The translations under genes were made by a program, and so were the position numbers. 12,153 bases of DNA from Desulfobacteraceae bacterium (GTDB taxonomy: Bacteria > Desulfobacterota > DSM-4660 > Desulfatiglandales > Desulfatiglandaceae), in assembly GCA_030612945.1 (NCBI GenBank), contig JAUWMY010000034.1, forward strand, positions 1 to 12,153, read 5' to 3'. The notes beneath the pieces are model-generated. The model had not been told where the DNA came from, made no database searches, and saw nothing but the letters and a program-made list of their open reading frames with translations. Positions 5,731 through 12,153 of this stretch are shown one piece after another. Every line of letters begins with the position of its first letter. Positions within the stretch are counted from its first letter, which is position 1.

Positions 5731-7671
5731 ATGCCGTTAGACAGAAAGATAGCATATATTGATCTCACCACAGGTGATATCCAGACAAAACCGATCCCGC
5801 TCGATGTAAGGAAAAAATTTCTGGGCGGCAGGGGGCTGGATGCATATCTTCTTTATAATCATACAGAAAAAGGCTGTGACCCCTTAGGGCCTAAAAATAC
5901 ACTAATGGTAAGCGGCGGTATCCTGACAGCCACATGTGCTTCAGCAACCGCCAGGACTCAGATCATGGCCAACTCCCCACTCACCGGATTGCTCGGCAGT
6001 GCGAATATGGGAGGTTTTTTCGCGCCTGAAATGGCCTGGGCAGGCTTTCATCACCTTGTCATCAAGGGCAAGGCCAAACATCCCGTTTATATCTATATCC
6101 ACAACGGTGAAATCGAGATTCGGGATGCCCGCGACATTTGGGGTAAACCCGTAACAGATGCACAGTGGGCAATCAGGGATGACCTGGGTGACCAGGAGGT
6201 CAAGAGTTGCGTTTGTGGTCCTGCCGGCGAGAATCTGGTCAGATTTGCCAATGTAATGACGGGAATAAAAAATTCCGGTGGCAGATCAGGGATGGGATGC
6301 GTTATGGGCTCCAAGAATCTTAAGGGCGTGGCGGTCCGCGGAACCATGGATATAAAAATAGCCCGACCAACAGAAGCCCTGGAATATAATAAGCGTTTCA
6401 TCGACCAAATAGTCAGCGCCAAAGTAAATCAGACCCAGGGAGTCCTGGGGACACCTTTTATCTGGGGAGCTACCAATTCCTGGGGAGGTATCAGGTGCAG
6501 GAATTTTCAATATAACCAGTGCGAATATGCAGATGATATCGAGCCCGAGAGGATTGATGAAATTTGTGAGGAGACCATGGGACCCTACCATATGACGGGC
6601 TGTTTCGGATGCCAGGTTCATTGCAGGGCACAGTATAAGATCCCGGAAGGCCCCTATGCGGGAGTATATGATGAAGGACCGGAATATACATCCCAGGGTG
6701 CATTTGGTGGAGAGACGGACACACCCAGGGCTATCACCGTCCTTACAGGAAATCATCTGGTTGACAAGTTCGGAATGGATAACCTCGAAACAGGGAGCCT
6801 CATTTCCTGGGCCATGGAGCTTTACGAACTGGGCATTATCACCAGCAAAGAGACAGACGGACTGGATCTGAGATTTGGAAATGATGATGCCGTAATAGAA
6901 ATGATCGAACGAATCTGTTACAGGAAGGGCTGGCTGGGAGATGCCCTTGCAGACGGGGGCATTGCAGCCTCGGAAAAGATCGGTAAGCATTCCTTTGATT
7001 ACCTTATTCAGGTCAAAGGTATGAGCAATCTCCATTCGGATGAGAGGGCTACGCCTGCATTGGCACTTAATATTGCCACGGGATCAAGAGGCTCGGACCA
7101 TTTGAGAAGCAGGCCGGCCATTGACCTGTACCATCTGCCGGAAGAGGTCTTAAGGAAGATTTACGGTAACCCGGTTTCCTATGATGGCCCGTTAAGCTCC
7201 GAGCATACGGAATATATCGGTAAACCATGGCAGGTCTTCTGGCAAGAGAACTGTTACATGGGGGTAGATTGCCTTGGGATTTGCAAATATCATACAACTT
7301 TCCTGGGAGCGACTCTTCCTAATTTCGAGGATTGGTCAAAAGTTATTTATTACAATACCGGTCTTGAAATGACCCCTGAGGAAATATGGGAAGTAGCCAG
7401 ACGATGTAACATGATTGAAAGACTCTTCAATCTAAGAGAAGGTTTGACAAGAGACGATCTCAAGAAAGGTGATATGTTGAACCATCGCTATTTTGATGAG
7501 CCATGCAGACGGGGAGCCATAGATGTCGTCGGTAAAATGATAGACAAGAAAAAGTTTATTAAAATGATCGATGAATTCTACGAGCACAAAGGTCTTGATC
7601 AAAAGGGTGTTCCCAAACCGGAGACATTGGAAGTACTGGGCCTGGAGAATGAACCGTCCCATTTAGTATAA
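5731..7671 (+). CDS. AOR-family tungsten (molybdopterin) oxidoreductase, catalytic subunit
   Basis: The 646-residue protein is full length for the AOR/FOR family (about 600-700). These enzymes hold a bis-pterin tungsten cofactor and one [4Fe-4S] cluster and typically interconvert aldehydes and carboxylic acids; relatives include the class II benzoyl-CoA reductase subunit BamB. Visible features are the N-terminal LGGRGLDAYLL (31-41), SPLTG and MGGFFAPEMAWAGFHHLVIKG (82-113), GPAGENLVRFANV (163-175), GGRSGMGCVMGSKNLKG (183-199), cluster ligands Cys291/294/298 (CFGCQVHC) plus Cys518 in DCLGICKY, and the second pterin-binding region HSDERATPALALNIATGSRGSDH (435-457). All four cluster cysteines are present. 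GGGGG at about 5715-5719 serves as ribosome site. The substrate is undetermined: it does not look close to BamB around the cluster (BamB has CYNCPMKC and GMCAG by memory). The IclR-type operator hints at a catabolic role. Confidence 0.92.
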   Translation: MPLDRKIAYIDLTTGDIQTKPIPLDVRKKFLGGRGLDAYLLYNHTEKGCDPLGPKNTLMVSGGILTATCASATARTQIMANSPLTGLLGSANMGGFFAPEMAWAGFHHLVIKGKAKHPVYIYIHNGEIEIRDARDIWGKPVTDAQWAIRDDLGDQEVKSCVCGPAGENLVRFANVMTGIKNSGGRSGMGCVMGSKNLKGVAVRGTMDIKIARPTEALEYNKRFIDQIVSAKVNQTQGVLGTPFIWGATNSWGGIRCRNFQYNQCEYADDIEPERIDEICEETMGPYHMTGCFGCQVHCRAQYKIPEGPYAGVYDEGPEYTSQGAFGGETDTPRAITVLTGNHLVDKFGMDNLETGSLISWAMELYELGIITSKETDGLDLRFGNDDAVIEMIERICYRKGWLGDALADGGIAASEKIGKHSFDYLIQVKGMSNLHSDERATPALALNIATGSRGSDHLRSRPAIDLYHLPEEVLRKIYGNPVSYDGPLSSEHTEYIGKPWQVFWQENCYMGVDCLGICKYHTTFLGATLPNFEDWSKVIYYNTGLEMTPEEIWEVARRCNMIERLFNLREGLTRDDLKKGDMLNHRYFDEPCRRGAIDVVGKMIDKKKFIKMIDEFYEHKGLDQKGVPKPETLEVLGLENEPSHLV

Positions 7672-7695
7672 CTCAATCTGAGAGGAGAAAGATAA

Positions 7696-8193
7696 ATGGC
7701 TAAAACCCTATATATAGATTACCAGAAGTGCACAGGCTGCAGGCTCTGTGAGCTTGTTTGTGCAGTTTTCCACGATGGAATATCCAATCCTGCAAGAAGC
7801 CGAATAAAGGTGATGAAATGGGAGTCAGAGGGCCTTTATATTCCCATGTCCTGCCAGCAATGTCAGGATGCACCCTGCATGAACGTTTGCCCGGTAAAGG
7901 CCATCTCCCGTGATGAGGAGCTGGGACGGATAGTTGTTGACTACGATGTCTGCATAGGCTGCCGCGCATGTGTGGCTGCATGCCCCTTCGGCGCTATGAA
8001 TTTTAATGCTAAAGACAAGCAAGTTTTCAAGTGCGATCTCTGTGATGGCGATCCCCAGTGCGTCAGATTCTGTGAAGTAAAGGCCATAGAGTATCTTGAA
8101 GTGGATGATATGAGCATTTACAAGAAAAGAGATGCAGCGACAAGAATTTCTGTTGCAGGGAAAGAGGCCGTGGCCTTACAGGCGGCCATGTAA
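7696..8193 (+). CDS. Polyferredoxin electron-transfer subunit (four [4Fe-4S]) of the AOR
   Basis: The 165-residue protein has sixteen cysteines in the HycB/DmsB pattern: Cys12/15/18/22, Cys53/56/61/65, Cys86/89/92/96 and Cys113/116/122/126. By family pattern this supports four [4Fe-4S] clusters. There is no signal peptide or membrane helix, so it should be cytoplasmic. It starts 24 bp after the AOR stop, with GAGGAG at 7682-7687 as ribosome site, so the two are cotranscribed. Similar subunits accompany AOR in Aromatoleum (AorA) and class II benzoyl-CoA reductase (BamC), where they relay electrons to or from the tungsten subunit. The likely job is to carry electrons between the AOR and a further acceptor, possibly the membrane ferredoxin protein encoded upstream. 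Confidence 0.92.
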   Translation: MAKTLYIDYQKCTGCRLCELVCAVFHDGISNPARSRIKVMKWESEGLYIPMSCQQCQDAPCMNVCPVKAISRDEELGRIVVDYDVCIGCRACVAACPFGAMNFNAKDKQVFKCDLCDGDPQCVRFCEVKAIEYLEVDDMSIYKKRDAATRISVAGKEAVALQAAM

Positions 8194-8528
8194 CGAATCG
8201 CAGTAACTACTCAGGTTCAAAGTTCAATGGTTCACGGTTCAAGGTTAACTGATGAAAACTGCACGGTTTTGAGATATTGAGGGGTGGCACATTGCGCGTA
8301 ACTGCTGCCGTTCATAGGTTCATCAACTATGTCAAGCAATATGAAAAATGCGACCCCGCCGCAGATATTGGGCAAAAGGGGACGTTTTGAAATTGGCTCT
8401 TTATTATAGGTTTCGTTTTACCCTTCAACATGATAGGTCATAGGCAGTAAGCGGGCACAAGAAGAACTCTGCTCCTTACTGCCTATTCCTTGCTACTTAC
8501 TCCTTACTGCTTACTTTTTTCTCTATAT
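8194..8528. other. Intergenic region between convergent ferredoxin and moaD-like genes
   Basis: I see no gene in these 335 bp. They contain a tandem of 'ggttca' units (about 8214-8246), a hairpin with a perfect 12-bp stem (8440-8451 with 8475-8486), 'cttact' direct repeats (about 8475-8515) and a T-run at 8515-8520 near the end of the moaD-like gene. Confidence 0.65.
8440..8486. repeat. Hairpin with 12-bp perfect stem between convergent genes
   Basis: ATAGGCAGTAAG (8440-8451) pairs exactly with CTTACTGCCTAT (8475-8486) across a 23-nt loop; further 'cttact' copies follow up to a six-T run at 8515-8520. It could help end the AOR operon transcript, but the T-run is about 28 nt beyond the stem, so it is not a classical intrinsic terminator. 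Confidence 0.5.
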
Positions 8529-8801
8529 TTATCCCCCGGCAAGCATAAGGGTTATATGAATATCATCTCCATCCTTAACCGGTTTGGCCAGCTCATTTGG
8601 GTAGGCGCTTTCCAGATTAACATAGATCTCAATTATATTGCGCAGATTACCCTTTTTATCAAAGACTTCCTTCTCGATGTTCGGGAATTGGCTGACCAGG
8701 TTCTTAAGGCAATCACCGACTGTATTCCCTTCGACCTCGATTATATCTAACCCATTAGTAAATTGGCGATGAGTCTTATGAATGTGTACTTTAATGCTCA
8801 C
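8529..8801 (-). CDS. MoaD/ThiS-family sulfur-carrier-like protein
   Basis: The 90-residue protein has the beta-grasp length and ends in LMLAGG, the C-terminal diglycine that MoaD and ThiS need for adenylation and thiocarboxylation. A conserved TVGDCLKNLVSQFP helix (27-40) and the VKDGDDIHITLMLAGG strand (75-90) fit the family. The start is GTG at 8799-8801, with GAGGAG about 7 bp upstream; an ATG two bases earlier is immediately followed by TGA in its frame. AOR gene clusters often carry their own MoaD-like gene (for example aorD in Aromatoleum), so it is probably a sulfur donor for tungstopterin synthesis dedicated to this AOR. It is transcribed toward the AOR operon and away from the radical SAM gene. 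Confidence 0.85.
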   Translation of the reverse strand: MSIKVHIHKTHRQFTNGLDIIEVEGNTVGDCLKNLVSQFPNIEKEVFDKKGNLRNIIEIYVNLESAYPNELAKPVKDGDDIHITLMLAGG

Positions 8802-8883
8802 ATTTTACTCCTCTCGTATTACGGTCTTGCTCTTAAAAGATAATCCTGATTACAATCAGTGCAATAGGTAAAACGGTTATTTC
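8802..8883. promoter_or_regulatory. Divergent promoter region of moaD-like and radical SAM genes
   Basis: For the plus-strand gene TTGCTC (8827-8832) and TACAAT (8851-8856) are 18 bp apart, a moderate sigma-70 match. A short palindrome CTGATT-ac-AATCAG (8846-8859) overlaps the -10. No copy of the IclR-type palindrome is present here, so these two genes may be controlled separately from the AOR operon. Confidence 0.35.
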
Positions 8884-10296
8884 ATGAAATACACGTTGAA
8901 AAAGCGCATGGCCATCATCTCCAGCTACTTCGAAGGGGAGACTTATGGCCTCCTTGGGCCCCAGATGGCCGCCACGGTCATTCAAGAAAATACCCCCTAT
9001 GAGTGTATTGTCATAACCGTCACGCGGGCGGATGACAAGAAACTTCTCAAAAAGGCCTTGATCGACTATCTCGGAGTAGAACGGCCCATAGTCGGTTTTT
9101 CTGCCCTAAGCGGCAGGGAGGACTTATTTTCCTTTGCCAGGGAACTCAGGGACGAGGGAATCCTCACACTGCTTGCCGGGCCCCAGGCCGATGTAGATTA
9201 TTTGGGGGAAAAGGATTGGCAGGAGCACCCCCACCGGTTCAAGGGGCTCTCAAAGAACTTTACTTTTTCCTTACATGGACCTGCTGAACAGGTCATCTAT
9301 CTCTTACAAAATCTTGATGGAAATGGTTGGCAGGACACCCCAGGGCTCCTCTATTGCAAGCAGGATGGTGAAATAGTCCAAAACATACCAAAAACCTGGG
9401 AAGAGAAATTTTTGCGGAAAGTACGGTGGGATACTATTTACACAATGGGGAAAGAAGGGCTGATTCCCTTGAAAATCAGCACCGGGCAAGTGTTACAGCA
9501 TATTGGGTGCCCCCATGCAGCCCGGGAGAGCATGGTCGAGATAGGCTACCCGGTTTCCCTGGTCGGGAAAAATGGACAAACGGTTAAGCTCACTTTGAAA
9601 GGATGCAGCTTCTGTGATGTAGCGGTTGACAAGGGTTTTTACGGGGCATTGGATATGGAGACGGTAGTGAGTCAAATTCACTGTCTCCCTGAGCTTGCAG
9701 ATGGCAGGAAGATTCCCTTCGAGTTGATCAACGAGAACCCCCTCCCCGGTCTCCCCCGCCTTCTCAATGAGATCAAAGGGAGGGGAATCAGGCCTTCCCA
9801 GATTAACCTCATATTAAGGGCAGACTGGTTTGTGATGGGGGAAAAACATTTGAGACAGGCCCTGGGTCTGGCCCGGAACATGGGAGCATATATTCTCCTG
9901 AGCTCGGTGGGTTTTGAGTCCTTTGACGATGAGATATTGCGAAACCTCAATAAAGGGCTGAATGTTGATACTAATCTGAGTGCAGTCCGCCTTATGAGGC
10001 AGCTCAAAGAGGGGTTCCCAAAGGAATGGGGATATTCCAGGGCCGACGGGGCCATTCATGGGTACATCCATCCAACCCCATGGGACACACAAGTGATTTC
10101 GGCCAACACCCAGAAGACGTTTGGCGCGTATGCTCTCCCCGCCGATATTCTCCCTGCGCATAGCACCCCGCTTATCATACATCACGCGTCAGGGCTGGGG
10201 GACTGGATAAGGGAGATTGAAAGAAGGGAGCGAGTGCAGTTCAAAAGGTATGGCTCGGTAATCGGGTGGTGGCGACCTGGTAAGAAAATCAGTTGA
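8884..10296 (+). CDS. B12-binding-like radical SAM protein with a split cysteine motif
   Basis: The 470-residue protein has an N-terminal Rossmann-like region (about 8-145; IVGFSALSGRED, TLLAGPQAD) like the cobalamin-binding domains that precede many radical SAM cores. The core (about 190-400) has GCSFCD (240-245) and SSVGFESFDDEILRNLNKG (340-358), a typical late core motif. The cluster motif is odd: residues before Cys241 give T-L-K-G instead of the first Cys of CxxxCxxC. The only nearby candidate is Cys209 in HIGCPHAARES, so the spacing would be C-x31-C-x2-C. It may be an insertion into the cluster loop or a family-specific motif. It starts 82 bp from divergent moaD-like, so a cofactor or AOR maturation role is possible but unproven. 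The ribosome site is weak; ATG at residue 9 is an alternative start. Confidence 0.75.
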   Translation: MKYTLKKRMAIISSYFEGETYGLLGPQMAATVIQENTPYECIVITVTRADDKKLLKKALIDYLGVERPIVGFSALSGREDLFSFARELRDEGILTLLAGPQADVDYLGEKDWQEHPHRFKGLSKNFTFSLHGPAEQVIYLLQNLDGNGWQDTPGLLYCKQDGEIVQNIPKTWEEKFLRKVRWDTIYTMGKEGLIPLKISTGQVLQHIGCPHAARESMVEIGYPVSLVGKNGQTVKLTLKGCSFCDVAVDKGFYGALDMETVVSQIHCLPELADGRKIPFELINENPLPGLPRLLNEIKGRGIRPSQINLILRADWFVMGEKHLRQALGLARNMGAYILLSSVGFESFDDEILRNLNKGLNVDTNLSAVRLMRQLKEGFPKEWGYSRADGAIHGYIHPTPWDTQVISANTQKTFGAYALPADILPAHSTPLIIHHASGLGDWIREIERRERVQFKRYGSVIGWWRPGKKIS

Positions 10297-10363
10297 CAAT
10301 ACTGGCATCTTTTGTTCAAGTCACCTTTTTAGAAACAGGGCGTGATTTAACAAAAAATAGAGC

Positions 10364-10506
10364 ATCACGGATTAGTATGAAAACCAGGTCGGGAACATAG
10401 CACAAAAGCATTGTAGGGTCGGGTTTCATACCCGACCGGGGTTGCGGTGGCATATAAAATGCCACCCTACATGATGTGAACAAAGGCCTTCACACTAATC
10501 CGCGAT
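10364..10506. repeat. Nested palindromic repeat element (MITE-like)
   Basis: Outer arms ATCACGGATTAGTATGA (10364-10380) and 10490-10506 pair at 15 of 17 positions. Inside, TGTAGGG/CCCTACA (10412-10418 and 10465-10471) bracket two perfect 8-bp hairpins: GGTCGGGT/ACCCGACC (10417-10437) and GGTGGCAT/ATGCCACC (10446-10466). There is no coding sequence. It fills most of the gap between the radical SAM and SCP2 genes and has the look of a dispersed element. Confidence 0.7.
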
Positions 10507-10555
10507 GGGCCCAAAAAATTAAAAAAAAAGTAAGTTCCAAGAAAGGAAGAAAAGA

Positions 10556-10882
10556 ATGGCTGCAACAAATGTAAAAGAGGCTTTCGAAAAAGTGACAGAG
10601 GTTTTTAATACATCTGCTGCTCAAGGACTGGATGCGGCGTTCCAGTTTGATATAACAGGAGATGAGGGCGGCATCTGGAATGTGATTGTCAAGGATGGCG
10701 TTTGTCAGGTCCAGGAAGGCACTCATGACGAACCCACTGTGACTTTGACCATGTCTGCCGAAGACTGGCTTGGCATGGTAAATAAGGAGCTGAATCCCAT
10801 GCAGGCATTTATGAGCGGACAATTGAGAGTAAGCGGTGATATTATGCTGGCCCAGCGGATACCTGAATTATTTTCGTTTTGA
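10556..10882 (+). CDS. SCP2 sterol-carrier domain protein
   Basis: The 108-residue protein is a stand-alone SCP2 domain: an alpha/beta fold with a hydrophobic lipid-binding pocket. The sequence fits the family: an N-terminal helix (AFEKVTEVFNTSAAQGL), strands around AAFQFDI and WNVIVKDG, then DEPTVTLTMSAEDWLGMVNKELNPMQAFMSGQLRVSGD, the most conserved part, and a final helix AQRIPELF. The ribosome site AGGAAG lies about 10 bp upstream. Bacterial SCP2 proteins bind acyl chains, CoA thioesters or quinone-like lipids; the ligand here is unknown. It is followed after 115 bp by a nitroreductase gene on the same strand. Confidence 0.88.
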   Translation: MAATNVKEAFEKVTEVFNTSAAQGLDAAFQFDITGDEGGIWNVIVKDGVCQVQEGTHDEPTVTLTMSAEDWLGMVNKELNPMQAFMSGQLRVSGDIMLAQRIPELFSF

Positions 10883-10923
10883 ACAGGGAGGGTAAGTTCT
10901 CAATTAATTCGGGCTGTATTAAG

Positions 10924-10948
10924 AAAATCCCCCTTTGCAAAAGGGGGA
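10924..10948. repeat. Hairpin repeat, copy 1
   Basis: CCCCCTTT-gca-AAAGGGGG (10929-10947) forms an 8-bp stem; with flanks the 25-bp unit is identical to the one at 11640-11664. The pair brackets the nitroreductase gene. A-rich sequence precedes it and no T-run follows, so it is probably a dispersed repeat rather than a terminator. Confidence 0.75.
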
Positions 10949-10997
10949 GGGTTAGGAATGCCCCGACTTATTGTGATGTTACCAAGGAGGAAATGAA

Positions 10998-11537
10998 ATG
11001 GCTGATGTAATGGAAATTATCAAAGGAAGGCGCAGTATTCGAAAGTACCAGGATAAGGATGTACCGGAAGAATCATTGAGCAGGGTCCTCGAAGCAGTAC
11101 AATGGTCCCCCTCCTGGGCAAACACCCAGTGCTGGGAAGTGATTGTTGTGAAAGACCCGGCTATAAAAGAGAAGCTCCAGGGGGCTTTGATTAAGAATCC
11201 GGCCACAAAAGCCATGGTCCAAGCCCCTGTGGTCCTTGTGCTCTGCGGGAAACTGAAAAGTTCGGGGTATTTTAAGGATCAGGTCACTACCAAGTTCGGG
11301 GATTGGTTTATGTTCGACCTGGGTATTGCTACCCAAAGTCTTTGTTTGACTGCATACGATCTGGGATTAGGGACCGTGATTGTTGGGCTCTTTGACCACA
11401 ACAAGACCAAAGAGATCCTGGGTGTGCCTGAAGACTACGAGGTTGTAACAATGATGCCTCTGGGATATCCTGCAAAGGATCCGGAAGCGCCTAAACGCCG
11501 TAAAATCAGTGAATTCACTCACTACGATAAATTTTAG
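10998..11537 (+). CDS. Nitroreductase-family FMN oxidoreductase
   Basis: The 179-residue protein is a short single-domain nitroreductase. It shows the N-terminal FMN phosphate-binding RRSIRKY (11-17), the SPSWANTQCWE block (38-48), the DLGIATQSLCLTAYDLGLGT helix (107-126), and the C-terminal LGYPAKDPEAPKRRK flavin-contact segment (155-169). Such proteins use FMN and NAD(P)H or other donors to reduce nitro groups, quinones or enoyl/aromatic substrates, usually as homodimers; the substrate is not deducible. A strong AAGGAGG ribosome site stands just before the ATG. Its terminal ORF part is intact and it converges with the second AOR gene. Confidence 0.93.
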   Translation: MADVMEIIKGRRSIRKYQDKDVPEESLSRVLEAVQWSPSWANTQCWEVIVVKDPAIKEKLQGALIKNPATKAMVQAPVVLVLCGKLKSSGYFKDQVTTKFGDWFMFDLGIATQSLCLTAYDLGLGTVIVGLFDHNKTKEILGVPEDYEVVTMMPLGYPAKDPEAPKRRKISEFTHYDKF

Positions 11538-11540
11538 ATT

Positions 11541-11590
11541 CCTGCCTGCATGCGCCGCCTTTTGCCCTTACACAGGCAGGCGGCGGCATG
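11541..11590. repeat. Mutually exclusive hairpins between convergent genes
   Basis: CCTGCCTG (11541-11548) pairs exactly with CAGGCAGG (11573-11580), while CATGCGCCGCCT (11549-11560) pairs, with one bulge, with 11578-11590. The right arms overlap, so only one can form at a time. Lying just after the nitroreductase stop, it may act as a Rho-independent-like barrier, though no T-run follows. Confidence 0.45.
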
Positions 11591-11639
11591 AAAACAGGCG
11601 AAACGACCGTAAGCACTCAAAAAGTTTGGGCGGTATTGG

Positions 11640-11664
11640 AAAATCCCCCTTTGCAAAAGGGGGA
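11640..11664. repeat. Hairpin repeat, copy 2
   Basis: Identical over 25 bp to the copy at 10924-10948, with stem CCCCCTTT/AAAGGGGG (11645-11663). It lies between the nitroreductase stop and the end of the second AOR gene. Confidence 0.75.
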
Positions 11665-11718
11665 AGCAGTATGAATGCCTGGGTTTATTGAGGAGTTACA
11701 AACGACCTCAATGTTTAT

Positions 11719-12153
11719 CTAAAAATTAAAAACCGTATCCAGTTCCTCGTCTGAAATATCGAACACCTCATTGTGGGGTGCGAGCTTTTCCAGCTTAAAA
11801 AATTCAGGAAGCCGATCATCGGCCGGTGTAAAACCGGCTCTCGTATTAAAATCCCTTTCCATTGTCAATACCCGTTGTCCAAGGGCTCCCACATCGTCAC
11901 CGGTCAATGACAGGCCATACTTGGCATTTACCATATCCACGATTGCAACGAAGGCATCCGGGATGTCCATAACCGGAAAAGCCACGAACAGGCAAAGCCC
12001 GTATGTGTCGATGGCTGCTGTCGTAACCTGGAGGTCCCTGGATAATTTAACCTGCCCTTCTGCTTTCAGGGGATCAACATCACCGCCCACTTTCATGATG
12101 TTCGTTGCTACAGCATATCCTGCCGTATGATCAGCGCCCATTGGTGTAGTAGC
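11719..12153 (-). CDS. C-terminal part of a second AOR-family oxidoreductase, runs off right edge
   Basis: The minus-strand frame is open to the right edge and gives ATTPMGADHTAGYAVATN at its start, the pterin-side motif of AOR domain 3. The YGLCLF segment that follows supplies the fourth cysteine ligand of the [4Fe-4S] cluster. It ends with the usual FNTRAGFTPADDRLPEFF block and a short acidic tail, then TAG at 11719-11721. About 144 residues are visible, roughly the last quarter of a usual AOR. It is a different subtype from the AOR at 5731 (GLCLF here, GICKY there). The ATG inside the visible part is internal, not the start. The remaining gene and its partners lie outside the window. Confidence 0.92.
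   Translation of the reverse strand, partial: ATTPMGADHTAGYAVATNIMKVGGDVDPLKAEGQVKLSRDLQVTTAAIDTYGLCLFVAFPVMDIPDAFVAIVDMVNAKYGLSLTGDDVGALGQRVLTMERDFNTRAGFTPADDRLPEFFKLEKLAPHNEVFDISDEELDTVFNF

Noticed and set aside
6286..7035. A 249-codon open frame on the minus strand within the AOR gene
   Set aside because: It is antisense to a strongly conserved AOR coding region, its product is low-complexity and lacks a recognisable domain, and no ribosome site precedes it.
5731..8193. BamB-BamC, class II benzoyl-CoA reductase
   Set aside because: The two-subunit layout is similar, but the cluster motifs (CFGCQVHC, GICKY) differ from BamB as I recall it and no other bam or aromatic-pathway gene is in the window. 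Only the AOR family can be supported.
8214..8246. Further IclR operator copies
   Set aside because: Several 'ggttca' units are tandem direct repeats without a TGAAC partner at the required spacing.
8475..8515. CRISPR array
   Set aside because: The 'cttact' repeats are too short and lack regular unique spacers; no cas gene is present.
9678..10185. Two overlapping minus-strand open frames of about 125 codons within the radical SAM gene
   Set aside because: They are antisense to a well-supported gene, overlap each other in different frames, and resemble no family.

Overview
This window looks like a chromosomal segment of a strictly anaerobic bacterium, most likely of the Desulfobacterota (former Deltaproteobacteria). 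The evidence is two tungsten-type aldehyde:ferredoxin oxidoreductase (AOR) family proteins, a ferredoxin-like subunit with four [4Fe-4S] clusters, a membrane cytochrome b/ferredoxin fusion, a four-helix-bundle relic, and intergenic DNA filled with degenerate inverted repeats. The taxon is inferred from gene content and repeat style; there is no rRNA to confirm it.

Left part (1-2873, all minus strand): an N-terminally truncated AlbA_2/COG2865-type ATP-binding protein runs off the left edge. It abuts the stop codon of a full-length, AT-rich eutA (ethanolamine ammonia-lyase reactivase) and is in frame with it. No eutBC or other eut gene is visible. An IclR-family regulator lies upstream of eutA, separated from it by a perfect 19-bp-arm hairpin.

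Middle part (2874-8528): an ~850-bp repeat-rich gap separates iclR from a divergent gene for a five-helix membrane protein with a C-terminal two-cluster ferredoxin and a CxxC...CxxC tail. After another ~720-bp gap comes the central operon: a small zinc-ribbon protein, an AOR-family catalytic subunit and a polyferredoxin electron-transfer subunit. A MoaD/ThiS-like protein ending in GG converges on it.

Right part (8529-12153): divergent from moaD-like is an unusual B12-binding-like radical SAM protein, followed by an SCP2 sterol-carrier domain protein and a small nitroreductase. The C-terminal part of a second AOR runs off the right edge on the minus strand.

The most informative signal is regulatory. 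A 16-bp palindrome, GTTCANNATAATGAAC, occurs four times: over the iclR start codon, just downstream of a predicted promoter ahead of the membrane ferredoxin gene, and twice ahead of the AOR operon. The two plus-strand promoters share identical spacing from a CTTGACA box to the operator. The simplest reading is an autoregulated IclR-family repressor controlling a redox module. In that module the AOR oxidises or reduces an unknown substrate, the polyferredoxin collects or delivers electrons, and the membrane cytochrome/ferredoxin protein links to the quinone pool. The MoaD-like and radical SAM proteins are candidate cofactor or maturation factors. Substrate and direction of catalysis cannot be read from the sequence.
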